From Butyricimonas paravirosa (GTDB lineage: Bacteria; Bacteroidota; Bacteroidia; Bacteroidales; Marinifilaceae): DNA of 64,000 nucleotides. Under the pieces are notes generated by a model. That model searched no databases. It saw only the letters and a program-made list of their open reading frames with translations, and had not been told where the DNA came from. The DNA lies in NCBI RefSeq assembly GCF_032878955.1, contig NZ_CP043839.1, forward strand, positions 3,100,001 to 3,164,000. The letters are read 5' to 3'. The position numbers and the translations under genes were made by a program. This document shows, piece by piece, positions 7,237 to 17,700 of the stretch (position 1 is the stretch's first letter; each line of letters begins with the position of its first letter).

Positions 7237-8295
7237 TTAAAACGAAATGGGGGATAAATTCCAGCTTGCCTGTGGGTTGTACCGGATGGTCGAGCCGGTT
7301 TGTTCCAAGGGTGAAGGGATATTATTCGTGTAGAGTTGCCCCGTTCCCAATCCTTGAGGCATACCCGTGGGGTGACACTCCAAAATATAAGCCGTCCATT
7401 GTGCAATGGCATTCAACCCGATATTGGATTCCAGCGCGGAAGTAATCCACCAGCCGATGTTACGTTCTCGGGAGCGGGAAATCCATTCCCATGAACCCGA
7501 AAAACTGCCTAAAAGAGATGGTTTTATTACGACGTATTGGGGGCGAATAGTATCAAGTAGCTTGTCTTTGTTGAATCCTTCGATTCCGATCAATTCTTCA
7601 TCTAGGGCAATCGGGATCGGGGTATTTCGGCATAGACGAGACATTTCTTCCCATTGTCCTTGACGGATGGGCTGTTCGATAGAGTGAATATCATATTTAG
7701 CCAATTGTTCCAGTTTGCGGGGTGCATCTTTCGGGGAGAAAGCTCCGTTGGCATCAACCCGGAGTTCTATTAGCTCTTTGCTGAATTGTGACCGAATCAT
7801 GCGTAACAAGTCTAGCTCTGCCTCGAAATCAATAGCTCCTATCTTCAATTTAATACAATGGAAGCCTGCATCCAACTTTTTGATAATCTGTTGGCGCATG
7901 GAATCTTTGGAACCCATCCAGATCAAACCGTTGATTTCGACATCTGTTTGTCCTTCGGTGAAAGGGGTGGGGTAAATGATGCGTTTACCACCATGCTTTA
8001 AATCCGCGAGAGCGGTATCCAAGCCGAATTGGATAGAACTCCAATCTTGCAAGTAGCGGATGTCACGTAGGTTGCTGAAACCTTCGCAGGTTTCTTTTAA
8101 TATTTTCTCGAATTCCGGGCGGTCGTCTGCACTTAATCCCCGAAACAAAGCACACTCTCCCAATCCGTATATTTCGGGTTGTTCCGACTCCCAGACTTTG
8201 ATAAACCAAGTTTCTTTTTCCGTGAGAATCCCTCGGGAAGTTCCTGCCGGTTGCTTGAAGTGTAGGTTATATTTTGAATATGTTGCTTGTAGCAT
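7237..8295 (-). CDS. menC: o-Succinylbenzoate synthase
   Basis: Dehydrates SHCHC to o-succinylbenzoate in menaquinone synthesis. An enolase-superfamily enzyme with 352 residues: the catalytic lysine in CIKLKIGAIDF and metal ligands in ELRVDANGAF (Asp), SIEQPI (Glu) and PIALDEEL (Asp), then the second catalytic lysine in VVIKPSLLGS. It is followed at 5 bp by menE. A candidate promoter (TTG, 20 bp, TACTTTTG) sits just upstream, after the terminator of the preceding TlpA gene, so menC-menE can be transcribed independently of the uptake cassette that separates them from menB. Confidence 0.93.
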   Translation of the reverse strand: MLQATYSKYNLHFKQPAGTSRGILTEKETWFIKVWESEQPEIYGLGECALFRGLSADDRPEFEKILKETCEGFSNLRDIRYLQDWSSIQFGLDTALADLKHGGKRIIYPTPFTEGQTDVEINGLIWMGSKDSMRQQIIKKLDAGFHCIKLKIGAIDFEAELDLLRMIRSQFSKELIELRVDANGAFSPKDAPRKLEQLAKYDIHSIEQPIRQGQWEEMSRLCRNTPIPIALDEELIGIEGFNKDKLLDTIRPQYVVIKPSLLGSFSGSWEWISRSRERNIGWWITSALESNIGLNAIAQWTAYILECHPTGMPQGLGTGQLYTNNIPSPLEQTGSTIRYNPQASWNLSPISF

Positions 8296-8315
8296 AGTTT
8301 ATTTTTTAGTACAAG

Positions 8316-8346
8316 CAAAAGTAAGGTATTCTATAAATGAAATCAA
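8316..8346 (-). promoter_or_regulatory. Promoter of menC-menE
   Basis: The minus strand reads TTG (8346-8344), a 20-bp gap, then TACTTTTG (8323-8316). This matches the Bacteroidota housekeeping consensus TTTG/TAnnTTTG, about 20 bp before the menC ATG. The -33 part overlaps the foot of the upstream terminator hairpin. Confidence 0.6.
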
Positions 8347-8372
8347 GGAGTTTTATTTAAAACTCCTTGATT
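8341..8372 (-). terminator. Terminator hairpin at end of cluster A
   Basis: A perfect 15-bp stem, AATCAAGGAGTTTTA with TAAAACTCCTTGATT, closes on a 2-nt gap. It starts 6 bp after the stop of the last TlpA-like gene. No long U-run follows on the minus strand, so termination may be partial. It separates the uptake cassette from menC. Confidence 0.65.
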
Positions 8373-8378
8373 TGTATA

Positions 8379-9740
8379 TTAAATGCCGGGTAAGGCATTT
8401 AAAACTTTTTCGATGTCCGGTGAGGAAGGACGGATCATACTGGCGTTAACGATTTTTCCTTCCGGGGCGAGTAGTATAAAATGAGGAATTCCATTTATAT
8501 TATAATCTTTCTGGAATTGACTGCCTCGCCCGATTAGAAGTTGGGTGCCGGAGAGTTCTCCGGATTTAACCATGTTTTCCCAGTCTGTTTTGTTCTGATC
8601 GGTGGAAAGACTTAGGAACGTGATGTTTTTTCCTTCGAATTTCTTCTCCAGTTCTTTCAGGAACGGGATTTCTTTTTTGCAGGGACCGCACCAGGTTGCC
8701 CAAACGTCGATGTACAGGTATTTCCCGTTGAAGTCTTTCAAGGATAAAGTTTTCCCGTTAATATCCTGTCCTTTAAAGTCAGGAGATGGGCGTCCGACCG
8801 ATGTGAGATCCCATTGATCACGAATCTCTTTATATGCGGCTCGTAGATCGGGATCGGTGACGTAAGCGTTATAGATATTTTCCAGATCGGTAATGTTGCG
8901 AATTCCATTTTTCTTCACGTATTTCATGGCAATATCGTTCAGAATGACCTGTTTTACCTTTTCGTTCTGGATGTTTTCGGCAAGATATTTCATTTGACTC
9001 ACGCATCTGTCGTAAAGGTTCGGTATCCGTTTTCCCGGAGAGGCAAGGAGGATTGCCGCTTCCGCAACAAATTCCCTGTATAACGGGAGATGAACAAGCT
9101 GTTCGTCTCCTTGTATGAGTTGGCTTAACATATTGTAATATTCCGGTCCCGGCTGATAGCTTGTGTCTTGTGTCAAGTAGGCATATCCCATGGGATGCAT
9201 GAGTATATTGAAGGCATACATGTATTTTATACGTCCTTTTTCCCAGGTAACGAAATCGGGATTTACGGTTTCTAGTTTCCTGGCTTGTAATAATTTGATT
9301 GCCTCGTCTGTTTTTTGTTGAACAAGTGTGATTAGCTCGTCTAGCGGGCGACCGTATTCATCCGGAGCGATTTCCGTGTATGTGATCGCGTTGAGGTAGT
9401 CATTGACCGGGGCGTTTTTGCCTTCGAATCGAATCTCGTCCTTGAATTTACCGGCATCGAAGGAGATAGTAAGTTGGTCCCCTTTTTGAAAAAAGACATT
9501 CTTGGACTCTTCGCCATAGAACAAGCGGGCATATATTAAATCGCCTTGTAAGGTACAGGTGGCCTTACCGTTCTTGTCCAGTTCGATTTCGTCGATTAAT
9601 TCCGGGCTTTGAACAATGGCGACTTTGGAGTAAGTCGGGTTCTGAACGTTGAAATTGACAACAATATCGTCCTTGTTTTTTTGTGAATTCGAACAAGCGT
9701 TAGCGATAAAGAATAAGATGATAAATATAAGATTTCTCAT
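8379..9740 (-). CDS. TlpA-like thiol-disulfide lipoprotein, cluster A
   Basis: A 453-residue lipoprotein: MRNLIFIILFFIANAC is the signal, and the mature N-terminus SNSQKNKDD resembles the Bacteroidota surface-export signal. Residues about 25-130 form a DUF4369-like beta domain, followed by a helical middle. The C-terminal 140 residues are a TlpA/AhpC-TSA thioredoxin fold with an intact redox motif WATWCGPCKKE and the cis-proline region GIPHFILL. It probably reduces or isomerises disulfides on exported or imported substrates. It is the last gene of cluster A and lies 17 bp behind a second TlpA-like gene. Confidence 0.85.
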   Translation of the reverse strand: MRNLIFIILFFIANACSNSQKNKDDIVVNFNVQNPTYSKVAIVQSPELIDEIELDKNGKATCTLQGDLIYARLFYGEESKNVFFQKGDQLTISFDAGKFKDEIRFEGKNAPVNDYLNAITYTEIAPDEYGRPLDELITLVQQKTDEAIKLLQARKLETVNPDFVTWEKGRIKYMYAFNILMHPMGYAYLTQDTSYQPGPEYYNMLSQLIQGDEQLVHLPLYREFVAEAAILLASPGKRIPNLYDRCVSQMKYLAENIQNEKVKQVILNDIAMKYVKKNGIRNITDLENIYNAYVTDPDLRAAYKEIRDQWDLTSVGRPSPDFKGQDINGKTLSLKDFNGKYLYIDVWATWCGPCKKEIPFLKELEKKFEGKNITFLSLSTDQNKTDWENMVKSGELSGTQLLIGRGSQFQKDYNINGIPHFILLAPEGKIVNASMIRPSSPDIEKVLNALPGI

Positions 9741-9757
9741 TTCGATGATATTAATTA

Positions 9758-10897
9758 TTAATCATATATTTCTTGCATTGCGGCATCAAGCCACCCGCCT
9801 CGTGCGTTTATGCTAAGAATATTTCCTTGAGCATCCACGAGAATGGAGGAAGGAACGCCCGTCAAGTTATATGCTTTGAATGCAGATTCTCCCGGGGGTG
9901 TTCTCCGGTCGAGTAGTTGGCCCCAGGATAAGTTTTCCTCCTTTAAGGCCGTGAGCCAGTTTTCCCGTTTCGAGTCGATGGAGATACTCACGATATTAAA
10001 TCCTTTCGGATGATATTTGTCGTATGTTTTCCGGATGTGGGGGAATTCTGCCCGGCAGGGCTGACACCATGAAGCCCAGAATTCGATCAGGGTAATATGT
10101 CCGGGTTCTACGAAATCGGAGATCTTTTTACTGCTGCCATCGGGGACGATAAGTTCTTTATCCAGAAAAGGTTGTCCGATGAATATTTGTTTACGTTGTA
10201 TTGTTTCCCGCAGTGATTTCCCCATTTCGGATTCTTGTAAACGGGGAGAGAGTGCCGTGAACAGTTGCTCCGTCTCTTGCCGAGAAAGTGATGAGTTGCC
10301 TTTACAGAGTTCTTGTGCGACGTGTAAGCTAATCACGGATTCGGGATGATCTTTGATATATTTTATTTGGGCATCTTGTATTTTTCGTGCCTTTGCTGTC
10401 GTTTGTTTGGCCAGATCTATCGCTTTGGTCAAGTCGTTACCATAGTAATAGGCTTGGGTGTAGGCAGTGAACGTTTTTTTGCGATCGGCTTGAAGAGGTT
10501 GTATCTGATCTGTATAATTTTGGAAAGCATCTTGTGTGTTGCTTCCCGAAATGCTGAACACGGGAGCCTTTCCTGAATTGTCGCAAACCGCTTTCACGGC
10601 CGTACTGTCAAGAAAGAGCGAAAAATTGACCAGTTTACTCCGATCCGAACGGTTATTGGGATCCAGGTAAATGAGTACGCTGCAATAACGGGGAATATCA
10701 AATTTTCCTTCCAAGAGGAATTTCCCGTTTGATATTTGGGTACTGTCAATGGCATAAGGTTGATTTATGTCATTAAGCATCAAGAACACGGGTTTACCTT
10801 CCCAAGCTTCGGGTACCTCCCCCGAGAGGGAGTACCCGTTGTGTTTTGTACAACTGAAGATGGATAGAAGGAACATGATAAATAAAATGTGTTTCAT
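9758..10897 (-). CDS. TlpA-like thiol-disulfide lipoprotein, cluster A (second)
   Basis: A 379-residue lipoprotein with signal MKHILFIMFLLSIFSC. The N-terminal DUF4369-like domain (SLSGEVPEAWEGKPVFLML onward) precedes a helical segment and a C-terminal TlpA fold with redox motif WASWCQPCRAE and the cis-proline loop GVPSSILV. It is a paralogue of the gene downstream, not an exact duplicate: overall length and middle differ. It starts 2 bp after the PKD-like lipoprotein stop, so it belongs to the same transcript. The two enzymes may handle different partners, or one may reduce the other. Confidence 0.85.
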   Translation of the reverse strand: MKHILFIMFLLSIFSCTKHNGYSLSGEVPEAWEGKPVFLMLNDINQPYAIDSTQISNGKFLLEGKFDIPRYCSVLIYLDPNNRSDRSKLVNFSLFLDSTAVKAVCDNSGKAPVFSISGSNTQDAFQNYTDQIQPLQADRKKTFTAYTQAYYYGNDLTKAIDLAKQTTAKARKIQDAQIKYIKDHPESVISLHVAQELCKGNSSLSRQETEQLFTALSPRLQESEMGKSLRETIQRKQIFIGQPFLDKELIVPDGSSKKISDFVEPGHITLIEFWASWCQPCRAEFPHIRKTYDKYHPKGFNIVSISIDSKRENWLTALKEENLSWGQLLDRRTPPGESAFKAYNLTGVPSSILVDAQGNILSINARGGWLDAAMQEIYD

Positions 10898-10899
10898 TT

Positions 10900-12543
10900 T
10901 TATTCTTGAGTTAGAGGTTCTTTATAGATAATATCCACGATTCTGCCGAAACCGGAATGGTATTCTTTATAATCGGTTATTTGTGCCAGGTTATCAACCG
11001 CCTCGTACACTCTGAGTTCACCTCCGTCAGTACCCCCCTTGTCACTGCCCACGATCAGGTCGTAAGAACGTCTGGCATTTTCTGCATTCCTGTATAGATA
11101 AAATTTCAGGCAAGTGATTTCTCCCGGAACTTCAAACTGAAATTCGGAAGAAGGGGTACTCGTGTCCAGATTTACCCGGTAGACTTTTCCATCTACGGCA
11201 TAAAACATTTGATCGTTTAAGGGGCTGAATGCAAAATGTTCCGCTTGTGTTATATCAGTGCAATTAGAGAGGTTTGCGTAATGGGTTTTCGTGTATGCCG
11301 GCATTCCCATCAATGCCATATAATAGTCGTCTAATGTAATTCCGTAAAGGTGATAAATTCCGTTGTTCTCCAAGATCGTGAACGTGATATTATTGAAGAA
11401 ACCGGGCATCATGGCGGATTCGGAGTAGTTACGTCCACTATTCTCCATGTAAACGTAGTTGTAACCCATCGGGAATGAAAAAGCATTGCCTCCGGCTTCA
11501 TCGTCGTTCATGCTCAAGCAACCTACAGTTTGATCTCCGGTTAATCCCCCATACATTCCTCCCGGATGATAAACAAATTGTTTGTGGTCTAAATCATAGA
11601 ACATAAATACCGGGGCAAATTGCATCGGATTTGTGATGTTACATCCCACGTATGGTGCGATTTGTATATATTCTTTCGTGTTATCGTCATTACGAAGATA
11701 ATTTAATCTTGATTCCCATAATGCTCCTGCTCCCATACTATAATTACTGCTAAATACCCCCTCTGGTGTTACCATCATGCGGTAATAGCCTGCTGATGTG
11801 ATATGCATAGGTTTGGCATCATTCATATCTCCCATTTCGTATTTCATGAGATATTCTTCTTTCCATTCGAAAGCATCTTTATGTAGCCGGGTAGTTCCTT
11901 CTTCTGTGAGCAAATAGAATGGGGAGGTAGGATCTACTTGTTGTACAGAACTCATATCTTCCGTGTTTTCGGGACTAAGAGCAATGAGAGCCAACGGCCC
12001 TTTCTTGAAAGGCATATCCGAATCGGCAAGCATATCCTTCGAATGTACCTCTTCTCCCAATACAGTTGAGATCATATCCAGGCGAACATTACCATTCTCG
12101 GAACACAGAAGGACCCAGCCCTCGGAAGTGGTTGTAACGACGGAAAGATTCGCTTGTTGTTGATAAAACACGTTCAGGTGTTTGTCCTTTACCGTGTAAA
12201 TCAATTTATAAGGACCTGGACGTAAAGATATAATATCATTAAATTCTTTTGTGGTAGCCAACACTTCACTTGCGGAATCATTTGCGTCTTCCGCCTCGAA
12301 TTGCCGGATGGCCAGCCATTCGTATTCATATCGATCCTCATCGGCTTCCAAGCCATCTAGTTGCACGGGGATAGACAAATTTTGGTATGCCAAAGCTTGG
12401 ATCGAACTACCGATACCTTCAATTTTTACTTCCGGAATATCGTGGTAATTATAATTACCTTTATCGTCCGCACAAGCACTGATTCCACCTGCTATTGCAA
12501 CAAGTAAAAAAAGTGATTTTATTCTATATAATATCTGTTTCAT
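10900..12543 (-). CDS. PKD-like family surface lipoprotein, cluster A
   Basis: A 547-residue lipoprotein. After the lipobox the mature protein begins CADDKGNYNYHDI; the acidic residues right after the cysteine fit a surface-export signal. The domain that follows (residues about 30-140) is PKD/Ig-like, and the rest is a beta-rich repeat region with many Tyr, Gly and Asp residues, possibly a propeller (FAFSPLNDQMFYAVDGKVYRV). The homologue in cluster B begins CYDDKGNYDYNEI and has the same layout. Such proteins accompany SusCD pairs with DUF4843 and probably bind the ligand at the cell surface. Ligand unknown. Confidence 0.75.
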   Translation of the reverse strand: MKQILYRIKSLFLLVAIAGGISACADDKGNYNYHDIPEVKIEGIGSSIQALAYQNLSIPVQLDGLEADEDRYEYEWLAIRQFEAEDANDSASEVLATTKEFNDIISLRPGPYKLIYTVKDKHLNVFYQQQANLSVVTTTSEGWVLLCSENGNVRLDMISTVLGEEVHSKDMLADSDMPFKKGPLALIALSPENTEDMSSVQQVDPTSPFYLLTEEGTTRLHKDAFEWKEEYLMKYEMGDMNDAKPMHITSAGYYRMMVTPEGVFSSNYSMGAGALWESRLNYLRNDDNTKEYIQIAPYVGCNITNPMQFAPVFMFYDLDHKQFVYHPGGMYGGLTGDQTVGCLSMNDDEAGGNAFSFPMGYNYVYMENSGRNYSESAMMPGFFNNITFTILENNGIYHLYGITLDDYYMALMGMPAYTKTHYANLSNCTDITQAEHFAFSPLNDQMFYAVDGKVYRVNLDTSTPSSEFQFEVPGEITCLKFYLYRNAENARRSYDLIVGSDKGGTDGGELRVYEAVDNLAQITDYKEYHSGFGRIVDIIYKEPLTQE

Positions 12544-12563
12544 AGTCTATCTTCTTATTGTAA

Positions 12564-13313
12564 TTAAAAGATGGTATTTCCATTCTCGTCAAAGATTTCC
12601 GGGTCAGGAGTCTCCAATAACAATTGTTCCGCTACATATTTTCTCATTTCTGATATTAAATATTGGAATCGGGCACTTGTTATTTTTGATGAATCGTTAA
12701 AGTCCGAGCGCGGGATGTCCATCACCCGGCAGGTCAGGAAGAAACGTTGAGGGGTAAATGGATATATATACGTGTACCAAGCGGCGGGAGCTTCGGTGAA
12801 TAGTTCCGAGAACTCGATCTTATGACGCATAGTAGAGACATCCGTGCCGCTTTGGATATCCGTGATCTCGTGTGTGATGATCGGTTTGAAATGTTCGTTT
12901 TCTTCAATAGCGATCTCGATTGTTTTCGCTTCTTCTTGCAATGCGGTCGTCCGTTTCAGCGTGATTTCATAGTTGAACGAACTGGCTCCCGCAGGTAATA
13001 CCGGATTGGCGGGTAACACGAAATCATCCCCTTCTTTTGCACTTCCCCCAACAACTTTGATGTTTACAGGGCGAGCTTCGTCGGTTGCCCTACCGACCAG
13101 CTGAACCGGGATCGATACAATGGCCTCGTTCTGCGATTCCTCGATGTACACGAACGTGAAGTTCGTGCTGTCTGTCAGGATATTTCCTACTCTTATGCGT
13201 TGGTTGAAATAGATTCCTTCATTTGCACTATAGTTATTAACCTCTTCTTCCGAACAAGCGGTTAATCCTATAATGAGCATAATCCATATAAATATATTGC
13301 TTGTTTTCATCAT
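12564..13313 (-). CDS. DUF4843 lipoprotein, cluster A
   Basis: A 249-residue lipoprotein with signal MMKTSNIFIWIMLIIGLTAC. The mature part is beta-rich, starting near YSANEGIYFNQRIRVGN, then the block SIPVQLVGRATDEARPVNIKV and EGDDFVLPANPVLPAG, which resembles the DUF4843 family (Calx-beta-like repeats). The ATG chosen directly follows the SusD stop and gives the signal peptide; a longer frame reaching into the SusD gene has no signal peptide. The function is unknown; the same family sits in the same place in cluster B. Confidence 0.8.
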   Translation of the reverse strand: MMKTSNIFIWIMLIIGLTACSEEEVNNYSANEGIYFNQRIRVGNILTDSTNFTFVYIEESQNEAIVSIPVQLVGRATDEARPVNIKVVGGSAKEGDDFVLPANPVLPAGASSFNYEITLKRTTALQEEAKTIEIAIEENEHFKPIITHEITDIQSGTDVSTMRHKIEFSELFTEAPAAWYTYIYPFTPQRFFLTCRVMDIPRSDFNDSSKITSARFQYLISEMRKYVAEQLLLETPDPEIFDENGNTIF

Positions 13314-13320
13314 TCGCGTG

Positions 13321-14781
13321 TTATTGTCGATTATTAATTTCTGTGTCGGGTAAAGGCACCACGAAAACTTGGGTGGATGCCGCTTGACCTGCAGGTTTAC
13401 TTCCACTATTGTTCGTTCTATTTAAGATGTTTGTAAACGTCCGTTTATAGAAATAGAACAATTGTCCTTCTCCATATAATTCGCGCATGTATTCGTAAGT
13501 AAGCTCGGTTGTCGTTAGGGAACCGAGGTTCGAAATACCTCGTTTATTTCTTAAGGTGTTGATATATGGAAGTCCGTCATTCAGAGTTTCCGATTCGCTT
13601 TCCGCGGCGATCAGATACATCTCTCCCAATCTTAACATGGGGATCATCGTGTTCTGGATTAGCCCGGTGGTACTCATGTCATTGTATTTATAGAAATACC
13701 GGGCGCCGCTTGTCAATCCGGGAAGTGTGGCCTGTTCCCAGTTTGCCTCGAAACGAATGTCGCTTGTGGTAGAGGAACCCGGTGCCGAGTACAAGAAATT
13801 CAATAATTTTTCATCCATGGTAAATATAAACGCCGGATTACGAGAGGGATCATGGTAATTTTTGAATAATAGAACCCGATTTGTGTTTGTTAAGGCAAAT
13901 AAGACCTCTGACGAGAAAATCCGGTCACTCTTGGCTTCCGTTCTTTCCGTGAATGGGAATGTGCCCGCTTCTGCCGCCGTGATCACTTTTTTGGCGTAGA
14001 TGGATGCATTGGTTTTATCCCCGGCATAGAGATAAACTCGTGCCATGAGCCCTTGTACCGCATAATGGTTCATACGTAATGCCCGGTAACGCAGGAAATT
14101 GGATTCATTCCCGGCTGATTCCATTAAAGTACCTTTTGTGATGATCGGGTCATTTGCCAACGCTTTCTCCGCTTCTTGCAAGTCATGAATGACATATTCC
14201 ATGATTTTGTTCGCGGGTAATAAATCGTTTACATTCGGTGATTGGTGTAAATAGTAAGGAATACACTCGTTTTCCGGGTTGTTCATGTAAACCGGGCCGA
14301 ACAGGCGTAACATATCGAAGTGCAACATGGCACGCAAAGCCAAGGCTTCTCCCCGGATAATGTCATAGTTGATACCCGTGAAGAGTGATTCCCGGTTTTC
14401 TATGTTATCAAGAATCTTGTTACAGTTCATGATCAGGGCGTAAGCTTTTTCCCAAACTTTATCCAAGCGTCCCCGCCAGTATTCAGTGCTGTATTTATAG
14501 CTGTTTAAATCAATATAATTCCCCCATTTCCCTTGGTCGTCGCCGATCTTGTAGGCTCCGCCCATGAGTTCTAGCATTTCCACCATGAGGGTACTTCCGT
14601 AAAGGTTCTCGTCGTTCAACTCGATATACACGCCGTTCAGTAATTTCTGGAAACCGGTTTCCGAGTTCAACAGGTCTTCTTCCGCTATCTGGTCGTAAGG
14701 TTTCACGTCCAACCAACTGTCGCAAGCCCCGAAAACAAGGGTGCAACATATAAGCGTGATTAATTGTATTTTTCTTTTCAT
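13321..14781 (-). CDS. SusD/RagB nutrient-binding lipoprotein, cluster A
   Basis: Outer-membrane substrate-binding lipoprotein of 486 residues that caps the SusC channel. The signal and lipobox are MKRKIQLITLICCTLVFGAC; the mature start DSWLDVKPYDQIAEEDLL is typical of SusD. TPR-like helices follow, with IRGEALALRAMLHFDMLRLFG, the family's most conserved block, and PMLRLGEMYLIAAES near the C-terminus. It lies 11 bp after its SusC partner and 7 bp before the DUF4843 gene. The substrate cannot be read from sequence. Confidence 0.93.
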   Translation of the reverse strand: MKRKIQLITLICCTLVFGACDSWLDVKPYDQIAEEDLLNSETGFQKLLNGVYIELNDENLYGSTLMVEMLELMGGAYKIGDDQGKWGNYIDLNSYKYSTEYWRGRLDKVWEKAYALIMNCNKILDNIENRESLFTGINYDIIRGEALALRAMLHFDMLRLFGPVYMNNPENECIPYYLHQSPNVNDLLPANKIMEYVIHDLQEAEKALANDPIITKGTLMESAGNESNFLRYRALRMNHYAVQGLMARVYLYAGDKTNASIYAKKVITAAEAGTFPFTERTEAKSDRIFSSEVLFALTNTNRVLLFKNYHDPSRNPAFIFTMDEKLLNFLYSAPGSSTTSDIRFEANWEQATLPGLTSGARYFYKYNDMSTTGLIQNTMIPMLRLGEMYLIAAESESETLNDGLPYINTLRNKRGISNLGSLTTTELTYEYMRELYGEGQLFYFYKRTFTNILNRTNNSGSKPAGQAASTQVFVVPLPDTEINNRQ

Positions 14782-14792
14782 AATTCTTCCGT

Positions 14793-17700
14793 TTAAAAGG
14801 TTGCAGATATAGAGAATGACATCGTGCGTGCAAAAGGATAGTCAATACCTCGCTCGCTCTTTACCGATGAAACTCTGAAAATATCGTTCATGTTAGCTTG
14901 CACGGTCAATGTAGACAAACCGACATGCTTGATGAAAGGTTGGGTAAACTCGTAACCGATGTTGAAAGATTCTCCGCTTAGCGTGTTTTCGTCCATCACG
15001 AAACGGGAAGAGGTTTCAGTTGTTTGGAAAAGAGAAATTCTTTTGAATTTTGCCTCTTGTCCCGGAGTACTCCAACGGTCGTATAAAGCCCGTTTATCTT
15101 GGTTATAATTAATGCTTTCCCTGTCGATATTTTCTACCTTCTCGTAAAGAGCGCTATTGAAAACCTGACCTCCTAGCTGATAACGCAGGTAACATCCGAA
15201 CGAGAAACCTTTGTAGTAAAGGGTTGTACCGAGTACTCCTTCCAGTTTCGGTTCCGTGTTTCCGACCACGACTTCATCATTTTTGTCATACGTGAAAGTG
15301 TAAGTACCGTCTTTCTTGATAAACAAATCCTGACCTGTCGCCGGATCAATACCTGCCGATCTTACCGCCCAAATATCGGTGGGGCTACCACCGTCGTAGT
15401 ACCTAGTAGTGTTCAGGTTTGCCTGATTCTGTTCGTTCATGGATTGCAAGCTGTTCCCGATTTTGGAATATTTTGACTTGGCATGTGTTCCGTTGAGACT
15501 GATATTCCATACGAAACGATCTTGCGGGCGATAAATGGGAGAAACTTTTAACGTAACTTCAATACCGTCTGTTTTTAATTGCCCCATGTTCATCATGACA
15601 CTTTTCACCCCGATAGAACTCGGTGTCGTGATGGCTGCTACTAGTGGATCGGTCTTTTTCCGGTATAAATCCAAGGTGACATTCACTCGTTCGTTGAACA
15701 TTGTGATGTCGGCTCCCAAGCTATAATTGATGGTTTCCTGCCATGCCAGATCGGGATTGCCCAATCCTTCAAGAATAACTCCGGTTCCGAAAATATTACT
15801 CATCCAGTGCGTGAAAGCATAGGTAGAGAATGCCTGATAAGAGGCGAAATTCTGGTTTCCCGGGTTTCCGACCGAGCCTCTGAGTTTTAATAGTTGGAAG
15901 AAATCGCAATTCTCCATGAATTTTTCAGAGTGGATATTCCAACCTAAACCGACAGACCACGTGTTTCTGAAACGGTTGTTTGTTCCGAACACGGAAGTTC
16001 CGTCACTGCGGTAGTTGAAATCGAATAGATAGCGATTGTCATAAGCGTAGCCCCCGTTGATATAGAAACTGGCAGCACGTGTTTTGCTTTCCGTGTAAGT
16101 CGGTTTAGACCCTGCCGGGTAACTGTTGGTAAAAGACGGGGCGTCAAATTCATCTTCTGTAAATCCGATTGCCTTATACCCGTTTTGGGAATTTTCCTTG
16201 GTACTGAAATTGAATCCGGCCACGGCGTTCACCATGTGTTTCCCCGCAAACAAGTGCCCATAGGTGACAGAAATGTCCCCTTCGTAATTCAGGTTTTTCG
16301 TTTGGGCGTTTGTGTAAAGTCCTTTTTCTGTGTCGCTTACCTCGTCAAAATCACTGTGTTGCGGGGAAAGACGTACTTCGGCTGTCGAATTGTTCTTGGT
16401 AATCCCGAACTTGGCCCTTGCACGCAGGTCATCCGTGGCAAACCATTCGAGGATGAAATTATTCGTGAATCCGAATTGATCTTGCACGTCGTAATTATTC
16501 AAGTGAGCGTTCCACAAGGGATTGGGTACGGAATATTCTTCCGGATCTTCCGTGTAGTATAAATATTTGTCGATGCCGCCTTCGCTATTGTATTTCCTGA
16601 AATAAGGATTAGCTTGAGCGTATTCCGAGAAAGGAACGGCCGGGTCATTCGTTTTCATGTAATCCAGTATAAATTTATTGCTGAATTGGAATTTACCTGT
16701 GCGGTAGACCAAGTCGATATTTCCGCTTATCGTTTGACGATCTGAGCCTTTCATGACGCCTTGCGTGTTGCCGTAACTTAAACCTAGACCATATCTGATG
16801 CGTTCCTCGCCTCCTTCGGCGTAGAGGTTGTGTTTCTGAACGAAACCCGTGCGAATCGGTTCGCTGAGCCAGTAGGTGTTAACGCCTCGTTCGATGTCTT
16901 GTAAACGTTGGTTTCTGAGATTGTCCAGCGTGATTTGGTCCATCGGGTCGTTTGTGGTGCTGGTGTATCTTCCCGCTCTGGTTTCAAACTCCAGTTTCTC
17001 CCGTGCGTTCATGAGGTTATAGTCCGATAGGTCAGCCATGGTTATGCTGAAATCTCCTTTGTACGAGAGTGAAAGAACTCCTTTTTCCGGAACTTTCGTT
17101 TCAATAACCAATACACCGTTGGCGGCTCTTGAACCGTAAATCGCTGTGGAGGCGGCGTCCTTTAAAAGTGTTACGGAGGCTACCCGGTTCATGTTCAAAT
17201 CCATGACGGTCTGTAGATCCGTTTCGAATCCGTCCAATATAAATAACGGTTGGTTTGGATCGGTTCCGTATTCTTCTTTTAATCCCATGACACTACTCTT
17301 ACCTCTAATCTCCACGTCCGGCAACCGGTTCGGGTCTGAGCCGAATTGGTTATTGACGTTAATCTTGAAAGAGGGGTCTAGCGTTCTGATACTCTGAAGT
17401 ACATTTTGTGTACCGGCGGCTTTCAAATCTTCCACCTTGTACGTGCTTGCCGATCCCGTGAAACTCTCTTTTTTTCTTCGGTATATTCCGGTCACCACGA
17501 CGTCCTCGATGGTTTCCACGGCGGGGGTAAGTTGTATTTCCTGAAATTCCGCACTGTTGTTACCATCGAATTTTTTTACTAATCTTTCGTAACCGATAAA
17601 AGAAAATATGATGTTGTAGTTCCCCGAATCGATAGGGAAAATAAATTCTCCGTTGGCGTTGGTTGCAGTACCCTGCTGACTTCCTTCGATCATGACGGTT